Assembly: GCA_002839335.1 (NCBI GenBank)
Contig: PGXU01000011.1
Span: forward strand, 1 to 64,000
Reading direction: 5' to 3'
DNA length: 64,000 nucleotides
From: Spirochaetae bacterium HGW-Spirochaetae-4
GTDB lineage: Bacteria > Spirochaetota > Spirochaetia > Sphaerochaetales > Sphaerochaetaceae
The notes beneath the pieces were generated by a model. It had not been told where the DNA came from, made no database searches, and was given only the letters and a program-made list of their open reading frames with translations. The position numbers and the translations under genes were made by a program. Of the stretch, positions 1 through 8,044 are shown piece after piece. Every line of letters begins with the position of its first letter. Within the stretch, counting starts at the first letter, position 1.

Positions 1-471
1 GGTGTAGTACAAACTGATTTCGGAAAAGGCTGAGCTAATTCCTTTTAATAGTTGGATTAGTTCCGCTCGATTGTACTACCAACTGTACAACGCCAGCACC
101 GGCAACGCGAAGTGCAATTATCTGCAAATCCAGGAGTTTCCTGCTGCCACCAGAAAGGCATTGGGCGTACATTAGAATCTTGAGATCCAGGCAATTGGAT
201 TCCCCAATCGGTGACCAAGACATGCTGGAATATCCTCACTTTGTATCATGTGAACTTCCTTGTGTCTTGATAGTTATTTATCATTATTGTTATAATTATT
301 ATTATTGATATTATACGCTCAAAAAAATTGAATCTCGCAAGACACAGATGTGGATTTTGTGGAAATTCTTCCTGTCACCGGATTTTCACAAACCCCTTCA
401 AAAATGCCCTAATAGCCAATTTTTCACCCCGGATGTAGCTTTCCTTCCTGGTACCGATTGTCGTGGCAGGT
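1..471. other. Gene-free left edge
   Basis: I see no convincing gene here. Short open frames on the minus strand between 35 and 239 lack a ribosome binding site and recognisable motifs. The stretch from about 265 to 330 is a run of ATT/TTAT repeats ending in a poly-A tract. It resembles the sequence just before the second copy of the long repeat (3250-3300), so the two repeats share an AT-rich extension. The repeat proper occupies 348-463. Confidence 0.5.
348..463 (-). repeat. Dispersed intergenic repeat, copy R1
   Basis: About 116 bp that aligns along its whole length with 3311-3434 and 4431-4545, with scattered substitutions. All copies contain ATGTGGATTTT and TTCCTGGTACCG-like words near both ends, and a conserved core with CACAAACC, CTTCAAAAATGCCCT and TTTTTCACC. 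R1 lies directly 3' of the minus-strand gene 472-840; its outer word GACAATCGGTACC (minus strand) begins 9 bases after that stop codon. Confidence 0.75.
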
Positions 472-840
472 CTATTCAATATCCTCAACGCCTTCTAGGT
501 ATAGCCATTCATAGACATTAGTATATTCCTTGCTTTTGCTAAAATGGCGTTTATCCTTTGCCAACACTCCAAGCAGTATCCATCCAAGATCTTTTCCTGC
601 CATGCCCACTGGATCGTCTGCATCATTATTCTCGTGCCATTGATACAAGGCGATTAATGGAGTCCCTTGCCAATAGTAGTTATCTCCACCAAACAAATCT
701 CTAGCTGCAAAACTTGTCCCTTTTTCAGATATTTTACAATGGCAATATACTGCACCTTGAACAAAGGCTTCTATCAACTCACGTTGGTTTTTATCAATTT
801 GTGCTACAATACTACGCATTGTGTAATCGTTTGTTACCAT
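472..840 (-). CDS. Hypothetical protein, 122 aa
   Basis: Small soluble protein that I do not recognise. It has no signal peptide or membrane segment. A Cys-x-Cys pair lies near residue 33 and the C-terminal half is rich in aromatic residues (YYWQG, WHENN, YEWL). A purine-rich AAGGGGGAT precedes the ATG, which supports translation. It is the last gene of the minus-strand run, 55 bp after the UDP-glucuronate epimerase gene, and its stop abuts repeat R1. It may be a passenger carried with the repeat rather than part of polysaccharide synthesis. The function is unknown. Confidence 0.6.
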   Translation of the reverse strand: MVTNDYTMRSIVAQIDKNQRELIEAFVQGAVYCHCKISEKGTSFAARDLFGGDNYYWQGTPLIALYQWHENNDADDPVGMAGKDLGWILLGVLAKDKRHFSKSKEYTNVYEWLYLEGVEDIE

Positions 841-895
841 TTATCCATCCCCCTTATGTTTTTGATCGTAAATAAATTAAAATAAATCATAAACA

Positions 896-1906
896 TCACA
901 CCCCATAATATTCCCGATACCAATCCACAAACTTCTGAAGTCCGACCCCGATCGAAGTGGACGGTTTGAAATCGAAGTCCTGCATCAGATCGTCCACATC
1001 GGCATAGGTCTGGTAGACATCGCCGGGTTGCATGGGAAGGAACTCTTTCTTGGCGATCATCCCCAGTGCTTTCTCCAATGCTGAGAAATAGTCCATGATC
1101 TGCTCAGGTTTGTTGTTACCGATGTTGTAGACCTTGTATCGATCGCCATGCTCGTTCGGAACAGGCGGATTGGGAAGAATGTTGAGTATGCCTGCGACCA
1201 CATCGTCTATGTAGGTGAAATCCCGCCACATGTCCCCGTTGTTGAATATCTTGATCGGTTCCCCTCTCACGATCCTGTTGGTGAATGAGAAGTACGCCAT
1301 ATCCGGTCTGCCCCAGGGGCCGTAGACAGTAAAGAATCGCAGACCTGTGCTCGGAAACCCATATAGATGGGAGTAGCAATGCGCCATGAGCTCGTTGCTC
1401 TTCTTGGTAGCTGCATACAACGACACTGGAGAGTCGACGTTGTCCGAGGTGCTGAATGGTACCTTCTCGTTCATCCCGTACACCGAAGACGACGATGCGT
1501 AGACCAGATGCTCGGTTCCGAAGTTCCGACAAGCTTCAAGGATGTTCAGGAACCCCACGAGGTTGGATTGCATGTATGCATACGGATTGTCGATGGAATA
1601 CCGCACCCCTGCCTGGGCAGCGAGATGCAATACTATGGTTGGAGCGTATTCGGTGAATGCACCATCGAGTGTCTCCTTATCTGCAAGGTCCCCCTTGATG
1701 AAGGTAAAGTCGGGATAGCCAGAAAGCACTCCCAGTCTTCCCTCTTTGAGGGACACATCGTAATAGTCGTTGCAATTGTCATAGCCGATGACGACGCAAC
1801 CCCTCTCAAGAAGGGCCTGGGAGACGTGGAACCCAATGAAGCCCGCGGCTCCGGTGACCATCACGATAGTACCGCTTTGCAGCGAATGCTTGTTATTCAA
1901 TCCCAT
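896..1906 (-). CDS. UDP-glucuronate 4-epimerase-like SDR enzyme
   Basis: Extended short-chain dehydrogenase/reductase predicted to interconvert UDP-glucuronate and UDP-galacturonate in the cytoplasm with bound NAD. Visible are the nucleotide-binding GAAGFIG near the N-terminus, the NDYYDVSLKEGRL stretch typical of UDP-glucuronate epimerases, the Ser-rich SSSSVYG and the catalytic Tyr-x-x-x-Lys as YAATKK. Length, about 336 aa, is normal. I place the start at the ATG at 1906, preceded by GAGAGGGAT; a TTG at 1912 would overlap the ugd stop. It directly follows ugd, so the pair would make UDP-GlcA and then UDP-GalA from UDP-glucose. A related uronate or pentose epimerase is possible. Confidence 0.85.
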   Translation of the reverse strand: MGLNNKHSLQSGTIVMVTGAAGFIGFHVSQALLERGCVVIGYDNCNDYYDVSLKEGRLGVLSGYPDFTFIKGDLADKETLDGAFTEYAPTIVLHLAAQAGVRYSIDNPYAYMQSNLVGFLNILEACRNFGTEHLVYASSSSVYGMNEKVPFSTSDNVDSPVSLYAATKKSNELMAHCYSHLYGFPSTGLRFFTVYGPWGRPDMAYFSFTNRIVRGEPIKIFNNGDMWRDFTYIDDVVAGILNILPNPPVPNEHGDRYKVYNIGNNKPEQIMDYFSALEKALGMIAKKEFLPMQPGDVYQTYADVDDLMQDFDFKPSTSIGVGLQKFVDWYREYYGV

Positions 1907-1908
1907 GC

Positions 1909-3117
1909 TCAATCCCTCTCATACAGATCCCGCGTGTAGACCTTGTCCCACACGTCCTCAAGTTCCTGTGCGTACCGGTTGGCAACGATCACGTTGCACA
2001 CCTGTTTGAATCCATCCAGCTCCTTGTATATCTTGCTTCCAAAAAACTCATCCTCGGTGAAGGTGGGTTCATAGACCACCACCTCGATGCCCTTGGCCTT
2101 GATGCGCTTCATTACTCCCTGGATCGAGGATTGGCGGAAATTGTCCGAACCGGCTTTCATGGTCAACCGGTAGATGCCCACCACGATGCTGGAAGCATTG
2201 TTCCATTTGAAGCCAGCCTTCTGCAGTATCCTGTCTGCGATGAAGTCCTTGCGGGTCCTGTTCGCATCCACGATCGCGGTCATGATGTTCTGGGGGACAT
2301 ACTCGTAATTGGCCAACAGCTGCTTGGTGTCCTTGGGAAGACAATAGCCTCCGTAGCCGAAGGACGGGTTGTTGTAATGGGTTCCAATGCGAGGGTCCAG
2401 CCCAATCCCGTCGATAATCGACTTGGTGTCCAATCCCCTGACCTCGGCATAGGTATCGAGCTCATTGAAGAAGGAGACCCGCAAGGCCAAGTAGGTGTTC
2501 GCAAAGAGCTTGACCGCCTCGGCTTCGGTGAGTTTCATGATCAGTATGGGCACGTCCTTCTTGATGGCTCCTTCCGCCAACAGGGAGGCGAATGTTTCTG
2601 CCGCTTCCTTCAACCGAGTATCATCCAAGGGACAGCCGACTATGATGCGGGAAGGATACAGGTTATCCTTCAGTGCCTGCCCCTCGCGAAGGAACTCGGG
2701 ACTGAAGAGGATGTTCTCCGATCCATACTTCTCCCTCACTTCAGCTGTGAATCCGACGGGGACCGTGGACTTGATCACCATGATGGCCGAGGGGTTGACC
2801 GCCATCACCTGCTGGACGACCGCCTCTACCGAGGAGGTGTCGAAGAAGTTCCTGTCGGGATCATAATTGGTCGGAGTGCTGATGATCACATAATCGGCAT
2901 CCCTGTAGGCACTATCTCCGTCGGTGGTCGCTTTCAGCTTGAGATCGTGATGAGCGAGGTAGTCGCTGATCTCCGCATCGACAATGGGAGACACTCGCTT
3001 GTTGATCATATCGACCTTGGATTGGATGAGGTCGACAGCTACCACCTCGTGGTGTTGGCCAAGCAACACCGAATTGGACAAGCCGACATACCCTGTTCCT
3101 GCGACAGCTATTCTCAT
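1909..3117 (-). CDS. ugd: UDP-glucose 6-dehydrogenase
   Basis: Oxidises UDP-glucose to UDP-glucuronate in two NAD-dependent steps. The Rossmann motif GTGYVGL is at residues 7-13. The central domain contains [16 protein letters not shown]. The active-site loop [14 protein letters not shown] carries the catalytic Cys. At 402 aa it matches the short bacterial Ugd class. GAGGAG lies 6 bases before the ATG. It is followed within a few bases by the UDP-glucuronate epimerase. The 315-bp gap upstream, which holds repeat R2, suggests that this two-gene unit has its own promoter. Confidence 0.93.
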   Translation of the reverse strand: MRIAVAGTGYVGLSNSVLLGQHHEVVAVDLIQSKVDMINKRVSPIVDAEISDYLAHHDLKLKATTDGDSAYRDADYVIISTPTNYDPDRNFFDTSSVEAVVQQVMAVNPSAIMVIKSTVPVGFTAEVREKYGSENILFSPEFLREGQALKDNLYPSRIIVGCPLDDTRLKEAAETFASLLAEGAIKKDVPILIMKLTEAEAVKLFANTYLALRVSFFNELDTYAEVRGLDTKSIIDGIGLDPRIGTHYNNPSFGYGGYCLPKDTKQLLANYEYVPQNIMTAIVDANRTRKDFIADRILQKAGFKWNNASSIVVGIYRLTMKAGSDNFRQSSIQGVMKRIKAKGIEVVVYEPTFTEDEFFGSKIYKELDGFKQVCNVIVANRYAQELEDVWDKVYTRDLYERD

Positions 3118-3310
3118 GGAAAGCTCCTCAATACGTTGGGAATCGGTTGATTATACTACATTCCCGTGGACTTGGCGATTTGTTTTGGTGAATGGGAGAC
3201 CATTCCAGTCTTGTGCATCCGCACCATGTGCAATCTGGAATGCCCTTTCTTCATTATTGTTATCATTATTGATATAGTAGGCACAAAAAAAATATTCAAT
3301 CAAGAATTCT
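3118..3310. other. Intergenic stretch upstream of ugd
   Basis: No gene is visible. It should hold the promoter of the minus-strand ugd unit, but I cannot pick a convincing -35/-10 pair. The segment 3250-3300 (ATTATTGTTATCATTATTGATAT, then poly-A) resembles 275-330 next to repeat R1, so it is probably an extension of the repeat element. Confidence 0.4.
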
Positions 3311-3434
3311 ATGTGGAGAACGAGGATTTCCTTCCTGGCACCGGTTTTCCACAAACCACTTCAGAAATGCCCTAGAAGCCCATTTTTCACCCTGGATGTG
3401 GATTTTCTTCCTGGTACCGATAGTCCCGATTGTC
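3311..3434 (-). repeat. Dispersed intergenic repeat, copy R2
   Basis: Second copy of the 115-125 bp element. It runs from ATGTGGAGAACG to CCGATTGTC and supplies the stop codon of the minus-strand gene 3433-4362: the TGA is the start of TGACAATCGG on the minus strand. Two degenerate direct repeats (CAGGAAG followed by AAATCC, minus strand) lie about 80 bp apart within it. Confidence 0.75.
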
Positions 3435-4362
3435 AATAATCGTCGTCAATGATGGTATCCGATTGTAATGTACTAAATTCCTGAAAATTGTTGTCATTAG
3501 TTATTTGCCTTTCCAAATTGTCTACTATTTCTTTTGATCTCTTAATACCCAAACCAGTCCAAGCATAGTCATGACGTATTCCAAGCAATTTATTCTCAGC
3601 CATAAAACTTACTGTCGCTTTTAGCTGAATGCGTCCTTGAATTGATTTAGTATTCCATAAAAATTTGGGAGAAAGTCTTACTCGATTTGCAAGCTTTAAT
3701 CTATTTTTTGTAAATTCAACTTTATCATAATAAACAAGCATCCTAAGATCAACTTCCCCAATTATGCCAGATGGTACGAGATACCATTTAAATTCATCAT
3801 AAACTTCATAATCTAATGGATTTGTAAATGGTGAAAAAAGTGGCTGAGTTCTCTCTGCAAAGATTTTATTGCAATTCCATAAAAATTTGGGAAAATCTTC
3901 ATCGATCAGAATTCGAGCCCCTTTAGCAATTTTCTCGAGTTTTACGGCTGTTGTAACAGCTGGGCCAACAATAAATCTTACTAATGTGTGATTTTCGTTT
4001 GTTTCAATTATTTCACCATATGTCAAACCAGCTCTACAAAATACACCCTTTCCTAGTGCAAGTTGCATAAATTCAGCAGCAAATTTAATAATATTACAAA
4101 TATCATCTGACCAAATAAAAGCGCAATCTGATAATTGAGATATAACTACATTATCGTATTTAATAATGAGAGAACTTAAAATTTGTCTAAACTCGGCAAG
4201 TATCGCAGCAGCTAAATATTGATGACTAAATTCATGTCGATATTTTTTTAGCCAAGATTGGTAATCTGATGTCGTTAATGATATCTCTTCTTTTGTGAGT
4301 GCTCCCATCCCAAGAATATCCACATAGAAAACAGCTGCTTTGTACTTCCTGATTGTTCCCAT
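3433..4362 (-). CDS. Class III nucleotide cyclase-like protein (Pycsar-type resemblance)
   Basis: 309 aa, soluble. The N-terminal half has the layout of adenylate/guanylate cyclase-fold proteins. FYVDILGMG has Asp15 as a candidate metal ligand; SQLSDCAFIW has Asp79 as the second. Then come FCRAGLTYGEI (Arg110) and IVGPAVTTAVKLEKIAKGARILID. This ILG...SD...R-G...GPA...LE...A-R-I-x-I-D order is what I know from uridylate/cytidylate cyclases of Pycsar anti-phage systems and related proteins; whether this one is catalytic is inference. No Pycsar effector (TIR or membrane protein) is next to it. The gene is much AT-richer than ugd and rfbH and lies between repeats R3 and R2, which suggests recent acquisition. 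Confidence 0.5.
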   Translation of the reverse strand: MGTIRKYKAAVFYVDILGMGALTKEEISLTTSDYQSWLKKYRHEFSHQYLAAAILAEFRQILSSLIIKYDNVVISQLSDCAFIWSDDICNIIKFAAEFMQLALGKGVFCRAGLTYGEIIETNENHTLVRFIVGPAVTTAVKLEKIAKGARILIDEDFPKFLWNCNKIFAERTQPLFSPFTNPLDYEVYDEFKWYLVPSGIIGEVDLRMLVYYDKVEFTKNRLKLANRVRLSPKFLWNTKSIQGRIQLKATVSFMAENKLLGIRHDYAWTGLGIKRSKEIVDNLERQITNDNNFQEFSTLQSDTIIDDDY

Positions 4363-4430
4363 ATCTACCTATACTTCTATAAAATATACTTTCGAAAACC
4401 AGTTTGATCTGAGTCCGTCTTGGTATCTCA

Positions 4431-4545
4431 ATGTGGATTTTATGGAAGTTTTTCCTGGTTCCCGTTTTCCGCAAACCCCCTCAAAAATGCCCTGAGAACC
4501 CACTTTTCAACCTGGATGTGGATTTTCTTCTTGGTCCTGATTGTC
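4431..4545 (-). repeat. Dispersed intergenic repeat, copy R3
   Basis: Third copy of the element, from ATGTGGATTTTATGG to TGATTGTCG. It lies upstream of the cyclase-like gene and 3' of rfbH. The end-word of the element, GTACCGATTGTC, recurs at about 4600, where it encodes the last residues of RfbH (MTIGTM), so the rfbH 3' end probably also derives from repeat sequence. Confidence 0.72.
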
Positions 4546-4591
4546 GTCAAAAATCCCCACATAGCCCCTTTATCTGGATAATGTGATAATC

Positions 4592-5917
4592 CTACATAGT
4601 ACCGATTGTCATAAGGAACTCTAAAATCACTTCGAGAGAATATTCAATCATTTCTGGCTTCATTCCTGGATAGGTCCCAAAGAAGAATGTATTGTTCATT
4701 GCAAAATCGGTATTCTTCAATTCGCCAATTACCCGTTTTTCAATCTCCAGATATGCCGGTTGCTTCGTAATGTTTCCTGCAAACAGATTACGTGTCTCTA
4801 TACCTTTAGCAGCTAAATAGTTGGTCAGTTCTGTCCTTGTGAACGGTGCACCCTCTCGTACAGAGACAGGAAACGCGAACCAAGCAGGTTCAGAATTATA
4901 TGTTGCTTCAGGAAGGATAAAATGGTCTTCAAACTGTTTTAACCCCTCATTCCACAACTTGAAATTATTCTTCCTTGCCTCTATGAACCGAGGTAACTTT
5001 TTCATTTGTGCTACACCAATGGCCGCTTGCATATCGGTCACCTTGAGGTTGTACCCGATGTGGGAATATACATATTTGTGATCATATCCGTGTGGGAGTT
5101 GTCCATATTGTCCGCTATATCGTTTCCCGCATGTATTGTTCTCCCCGCCCTTACAATAGCAGTCACGTCCCCAATCCCTGAAAGAAGTTACAGCTCTGGC
5201 TATGAGGTCATCGTTGGTAAACACCATTCCCCCCTCGCCGAGGGTGATGTGGTGGGCTGGGTAGAAGGAACACGTCGCGACATGACCGAAAGTCCCGACA
5301 TGTTTTCCGTTATAGGTTGACCCGAGGGCATCACAACAATCCTCCACCAGGAACAAGTCATGCTTATGCACAAATTCCATCACTCTTTCCAGGTCATATG
5401 GATTGGCCAAGGTATGGGCGAGCATAATTGCTCGGGTATTCTGGCTCATTGCCTTTTCCAGATCATCGACTTTTATATTGTAGGTCCCAAGTTCCACATC
5501 AAGGAATACAGGTACCAAATTATTTTGAATAATTGGATTTACTGTGGTGGGAAAACCTGCGGCTACGGTGATTACCTCATCACCCGGCTTCAGTCGTCTT
5601 TCCCCCATAAGAGGGCTGGTCAAGGCCGTTAGAGCAAGAAGATTCGCCGATGATCCGGAATTGGTAAGCATGGCGTACTCGGATCCCACGAAAGCTGCAA
5701 AATCCAGCTCAAACTGTTCACTGTATCGTCCACTTGTCAACCAGAAGTCAAGACTGGAATCCACGAGCAGCTGCAGCTCCTTTTCGTCAAATATTCTCCC
5801 CGCATAGCGGACAGGGGTCTCTCCGGGTATATATTTGCGCCCAGCGTATCGGATGTCATAATATTCCTTCACCAGATCAGAGATTTCCATTCTCAATTGT
5901 GACTCAGTCTTCTTCAC
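4592..5917 (-). CDS. rfbH: CDP-4-dehydro-6-deoxyglucose 3-dehydratase (E1)
   Basis: PMP-dependent, iron-sulfur dehydratase that removes the C3 hydroxyl of CDP-4-keto-6-deoxyglucose on the way to CDP-3,6-dideoxyhexoses. It has the DegT/DnrJ/EryC1 aminotransferase fold, but the PLP lysine is replaced by His in FYPAHHITLGEGG, the mark of E1. The cysteines fit the C-x57-C-x1-C-x7-C pattern of Yersinia E1 (about Cys195, 253, 255 and 263). I prefer the GTG at 5917 (441 aa), preceded by GGGAG with 7-base spacing; an ATG at 5935 overlaps the upstream gene and lacks a site. It lies downstream of its expected reductase partner. Confidence 0.93.
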   Translation of the reverse strand: MKKTESQLRMEISDLVKEYYDIRYAGRKYIPGETPVRYAGRIFDEKELQLLVDSSLDFWLTSGRYSEQFELDFAAFVGSEYAMLTNSGSSANLLALTALTSPLMGERRLKPGDEVITVAAGFPTTVNPIIQNNLVPVFLDVELGTYNIKVDDLEKAMSQNTRAIMLAHTLANPYDLERVMEFVHKHDLFLVEDCCDALGSTYNGKHVGTFGHVATCSFYPAHHITLGEGGMVFTNDDLIARAVTSFRDWGRDCYCKGGENNTCGKRYSGQYGQLPHGYDHKYVYSHIGYNLKVTDMQAAIGVAQMKKLPRFIEARKNNFKLWNEGLKQFEDHFILPEATYNSEPAWFAFPVSVREGAPFTRTELTNYLAAKGIETRNLFAGNITKQPAYLEIEKRVIGELKNTDFAMNNTFFFGTYPGMKPEMIEYSLEVILEFLMTIGTM

Positions 5918-5921
5918 TTTC

Positions 5922-6608
5922 CTACTCCCATGCATCGATTATAACGGACTCTCTTGGAAAACCCGCATGTTCCAGACCATTCTGGAAAGCCCCGATCATA
6001 ACCGGGGGTCCGGAAATGAAACATACTGCCTCAGTCATGCCAGCAATTTCCTCGCAAATCATCTTAATATCAAAAGGCCCCTCAACAATTTGGACATCGG
6101 CTTTCGTCCTAACAGTTTCCACGATTTCCTTATAGAGGTAATGATCAGCATCTCTTATACCATAGTAGACACGCAAAGGCGGACAGACATCCTTTCCAAT
6201 TACCTCAAGAAAGTAAGGAATGAATGGGGATATGCCTGTACCTCCAGCGACAAATACTGCCGCTTGCCCCTGTTTGATATGCCTTTCCACAACAAAATCA
6301 CCATACGGGAGCTTGAGCCACAGGGACATTCCCTCCGTTAGTGTAGCACTCATCTTTTGTGTATAATTTCCTTTCACACTATAGATGATCTCGATCATTT
6401 GGTCGCCTGGTTTGGATGCTATTGAAAAGACCCTTGATTCGGGCCAATAGCCCTCAGAAGGATCAAAATCCGACAATGTGAGGTGTAGGAACTGTCCAGC
6501 CTTAAACCGGATGGTTCGATTTGGAACTAAAAATTGCAACTGATAGACATCTTGGCCAAACTTAATAATTTTAGCCAGTTTCGCGAGAACCTTTGTTGGA
6601 GCCGGCAT
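5922..6608 (-). CDS. FNR-type flavin reductase, E3-like, without ferredoxin domain
   Basis: Ferredoxin-NADP reductase family protein of about 228 aa. The FAD-binding motif is RVFSIAS and the nucleotide-binding signature is GGTGISPF; the C-terminus ends in an aromatic acidic tail (DAWE). By position it is the electron donor for RfbH, like AscD/DdhD/RfbI. Those proteins are about 320-330 aa with an N-terminal plant-type [2Fe-2S] ferredoxin domain that is absent here, so electrons must reach E1 directly or through another carrier. The start is the ATG at 6608 behind GGAGGA; a TTG at 6623 is less likely. It sits 1 base after the reductase stop and 4 bases before rfbH. Confidence 0.8.
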   Translation of the reverse strand: MPAPTKVLAKLAKIIKFGQDVYQLQFLVPNRTIRFKAGQFLHLTLSDFDPSEGYWPESRVFSIASKPGDQMIEIIYSVKGNYTQKMSATLTEGMSLWLKLPYGDFVVERHIKQGQAAVFVAGGTGISPFIPYFLEVIGKDVCPPLRVYYGIRDADHYLYKEIVETVRTKADVQIVEGPFDIKMICEEIAGMTEAVCFISGPPVMIGAFQNGLEHAGFPRESVIIDAWE

Positions 6609-6609
6609 C

Positions 6610-7494
6610 TTAAACTCCTCCAATCGTTTGTGGGTCGATGTATTGTTTTCTCAGATGGTATTCGAGTGGGTGTCGGTTGATTTTAAGGAGTGTGTAGAAT
6701 TTTGGAGGCACCATCACTTCGTCGTCACGGTATGGTCGTGCACCCCAATGGAGATATTCGTCTACTCCAACCAACCGCTCCACCATATTTCCCAACTCCC
6801 TCAAGACAACCTCCTCACCGGACAAGGCGATCGTCCCATTTCCAAAAAAGGAAAGATCTTCCACTTTGTTCGATATGAAGTCCACGACATCCTCAACACA
6901 CAACAAGTCGAGGATTTGTCCTCCAGGGCTCAAATCCAGATGTTTGTGTCCAATGCACGCATCAATTATCAGCTGGACAATTTTCTTTCTTGTGTCACCA
7001 CGACCGAATGTATCGCATAATTCAATGTTGGCAAAAGATAGGCCATGCTTGGATCCGTAGTATGCAAGGATTTCCTGAAATGCATTCTTGGTGGCAGCAT
7101 ACAGGTTCGCGGGGGTATCCTTCCCGGGTCCAAGGTGCTGCCACCTGCTCCCCAGATTGAGGATATGACAAATCCCACAATTCCTCATTGCTTCAAGGAG
7201 ATTCATGCCTAGAGAAATGTTGGAATCACACAATCTGCCGATATCCTCTGAAGTATGTTTGTTGACATAAGTTGTCGCAAGATGAATGACCATCTGTGGC
7301 TGGAATTCCCGCAAGGCTGTGACAACATCCTCATATGAATCGCAGGATAGTGCTGGCAATCCTGGTAGCTTCACTGCGGCCTTTTCAATGGATATCTTTC
7401 GGGTCAACAGGCACACCTGATGACCTCTGCGAGCCAGTTCAGGGACAAGGTTGCTACCAATGAAACCGGTTCCTCCGGTAATGGCGATCTTCAC
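6610..7494 (-). CDS. CDP-3,6-dideoxyhexulose 4-reductase-like SDR
   Basis: 294-aa NAD(P)-dependent extended SDR with GGTGFIG at the N-terminus and YAATKN in the catalytic position (Tyr-x-x-x-Lys). In this operon it is the natural candidate for the last step, reducing the 4-keto group to give CDP-ascarylose or a related CDP-dideoxysugar (AscF/RfbJ role). The usual SYK triad looks slightly altered: NLGSRWQHLG stands where SSxxVYG is common. It starts at a GTG overlapping the stop of the RmlC-like gene (GTGA), which suggests translational coupling. The exact stereochemistry cannot be read from the sequence. Confidence 0.75.
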   Translation of the reverse strand: MKIAITGGTGFIGSNLVPELARRGHQVCLLTRKISIEKAAVKLPGLPALSCDSYEDVVTALREFQPQMVIHLATTYVNKHTSEDIGRLCDSNISLGMNLLEAMRNCGICHILNLGSRWQHLGPGKDTPANLYAATKNAFQEILAYYGSKHGLSFANIELCDTFGRGDTRKKIVQLIIDACIGHKHLDLSPGGQILDLLCVEDVVDFISNKVEDLSFFGNGTIALSGEEVVLRELGNMVERLVGVDEYLHWGARPYRDDEVMVPPKFYTLLKINRHPLEYHLRKQYIDPQTIGGV

Positions 7495-8030
7495 ACGAAC
7501 TCCGTCTCATACTCATCGAACGATGGGAACAACTTGTCCCGATCCGACACAATCGGGTTTGATACGGGCCAAATGTATCCGAAGGAATCGAATTTCACTC
7601 CCTTGTCATACTTCTGATCATAACCAGTTGTCTGGGCATAATTCACAATGCTATCTTCCTCAAGTGACAAGAACCCATGGGCGAATCCATCTTTGATCAG
7701 AAGGGCACATCCATCATATGCCCGAATGATTCGTTCGAACCATTTGCCGTATGTCTTCGATCCTGCACGCAGGTCAAGCACGACATCCAGAATACTACCA
7801 TGGGAAACCCATACCAACTTGCTGTGAGCCATCGGTGGGGACTGGAAATGCATTCCCCTGACCACATGTTTTCTGTTTGTGGAATAATACAGTTCCATAA
7901 CCTCAAACTTTCCGATTCTCGACGATATGGCCTTTTGGTCAAAGGGTTTGAAGAACGTGCCTCTCGAATCGCTGTGGAGGGGATTCTCTATCAAGTACAC
8001 CCCCCCGAATTCTGTTTCGGTTATATGCAA
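7491..8030 (-). CDS. RmlC-like CDP-sugar epimerase (AscE-type)
   Basis: 179-aa cupin of the dTDP-4-dehydrorhamnose 3,5-epimerase family. The HSDSRGTFFKPF opening, the RGMHFQ motif with its catalytic His and the KDGFAHGFLSLEEDS stretch are visible. A second, canonical RmlC lies at 23793-24344, and this one sits between rfbG and the CDP-sugar reductase, so its substrate should be CDP-linked: the 5-epimerisation that distinguishes the L-ascarylose branch from the paratose/abequose branch. The start is a TTG at 8030 with GAGGAG upstream, 14 bases after the rfbG stop. Confidence 0.75.
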   Translation of the reverse strand: MHITETEFGGVYLIENPLHSDSRGTFFKPFDQKAISSRIGKFEVMELYYSTNRKHVVRGMHFQSPPMAHSKLVWVSHGSILDVVLDLRAGSKTYGKWFERIIRAYDGCALLIKDGFAHGFLSLEEDSIVNYAQTTGYDQKYDKGVKFDSFGYIWPVSNPIVSDRDKLFPSFDEYETEFV

Positions 8031-8044
8031 ATTAAAGGTCTCCT

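Noticed and set aside
348-4545. Integron cassettes: repeats R1-R3 as attC sites
   Set aside because: The gene-plus-repeat layout fits, but I find no GTTRRRY/RYYYAAC core pair at the repeat borders and no inverted L/R boxes, and no integrase is in the window.
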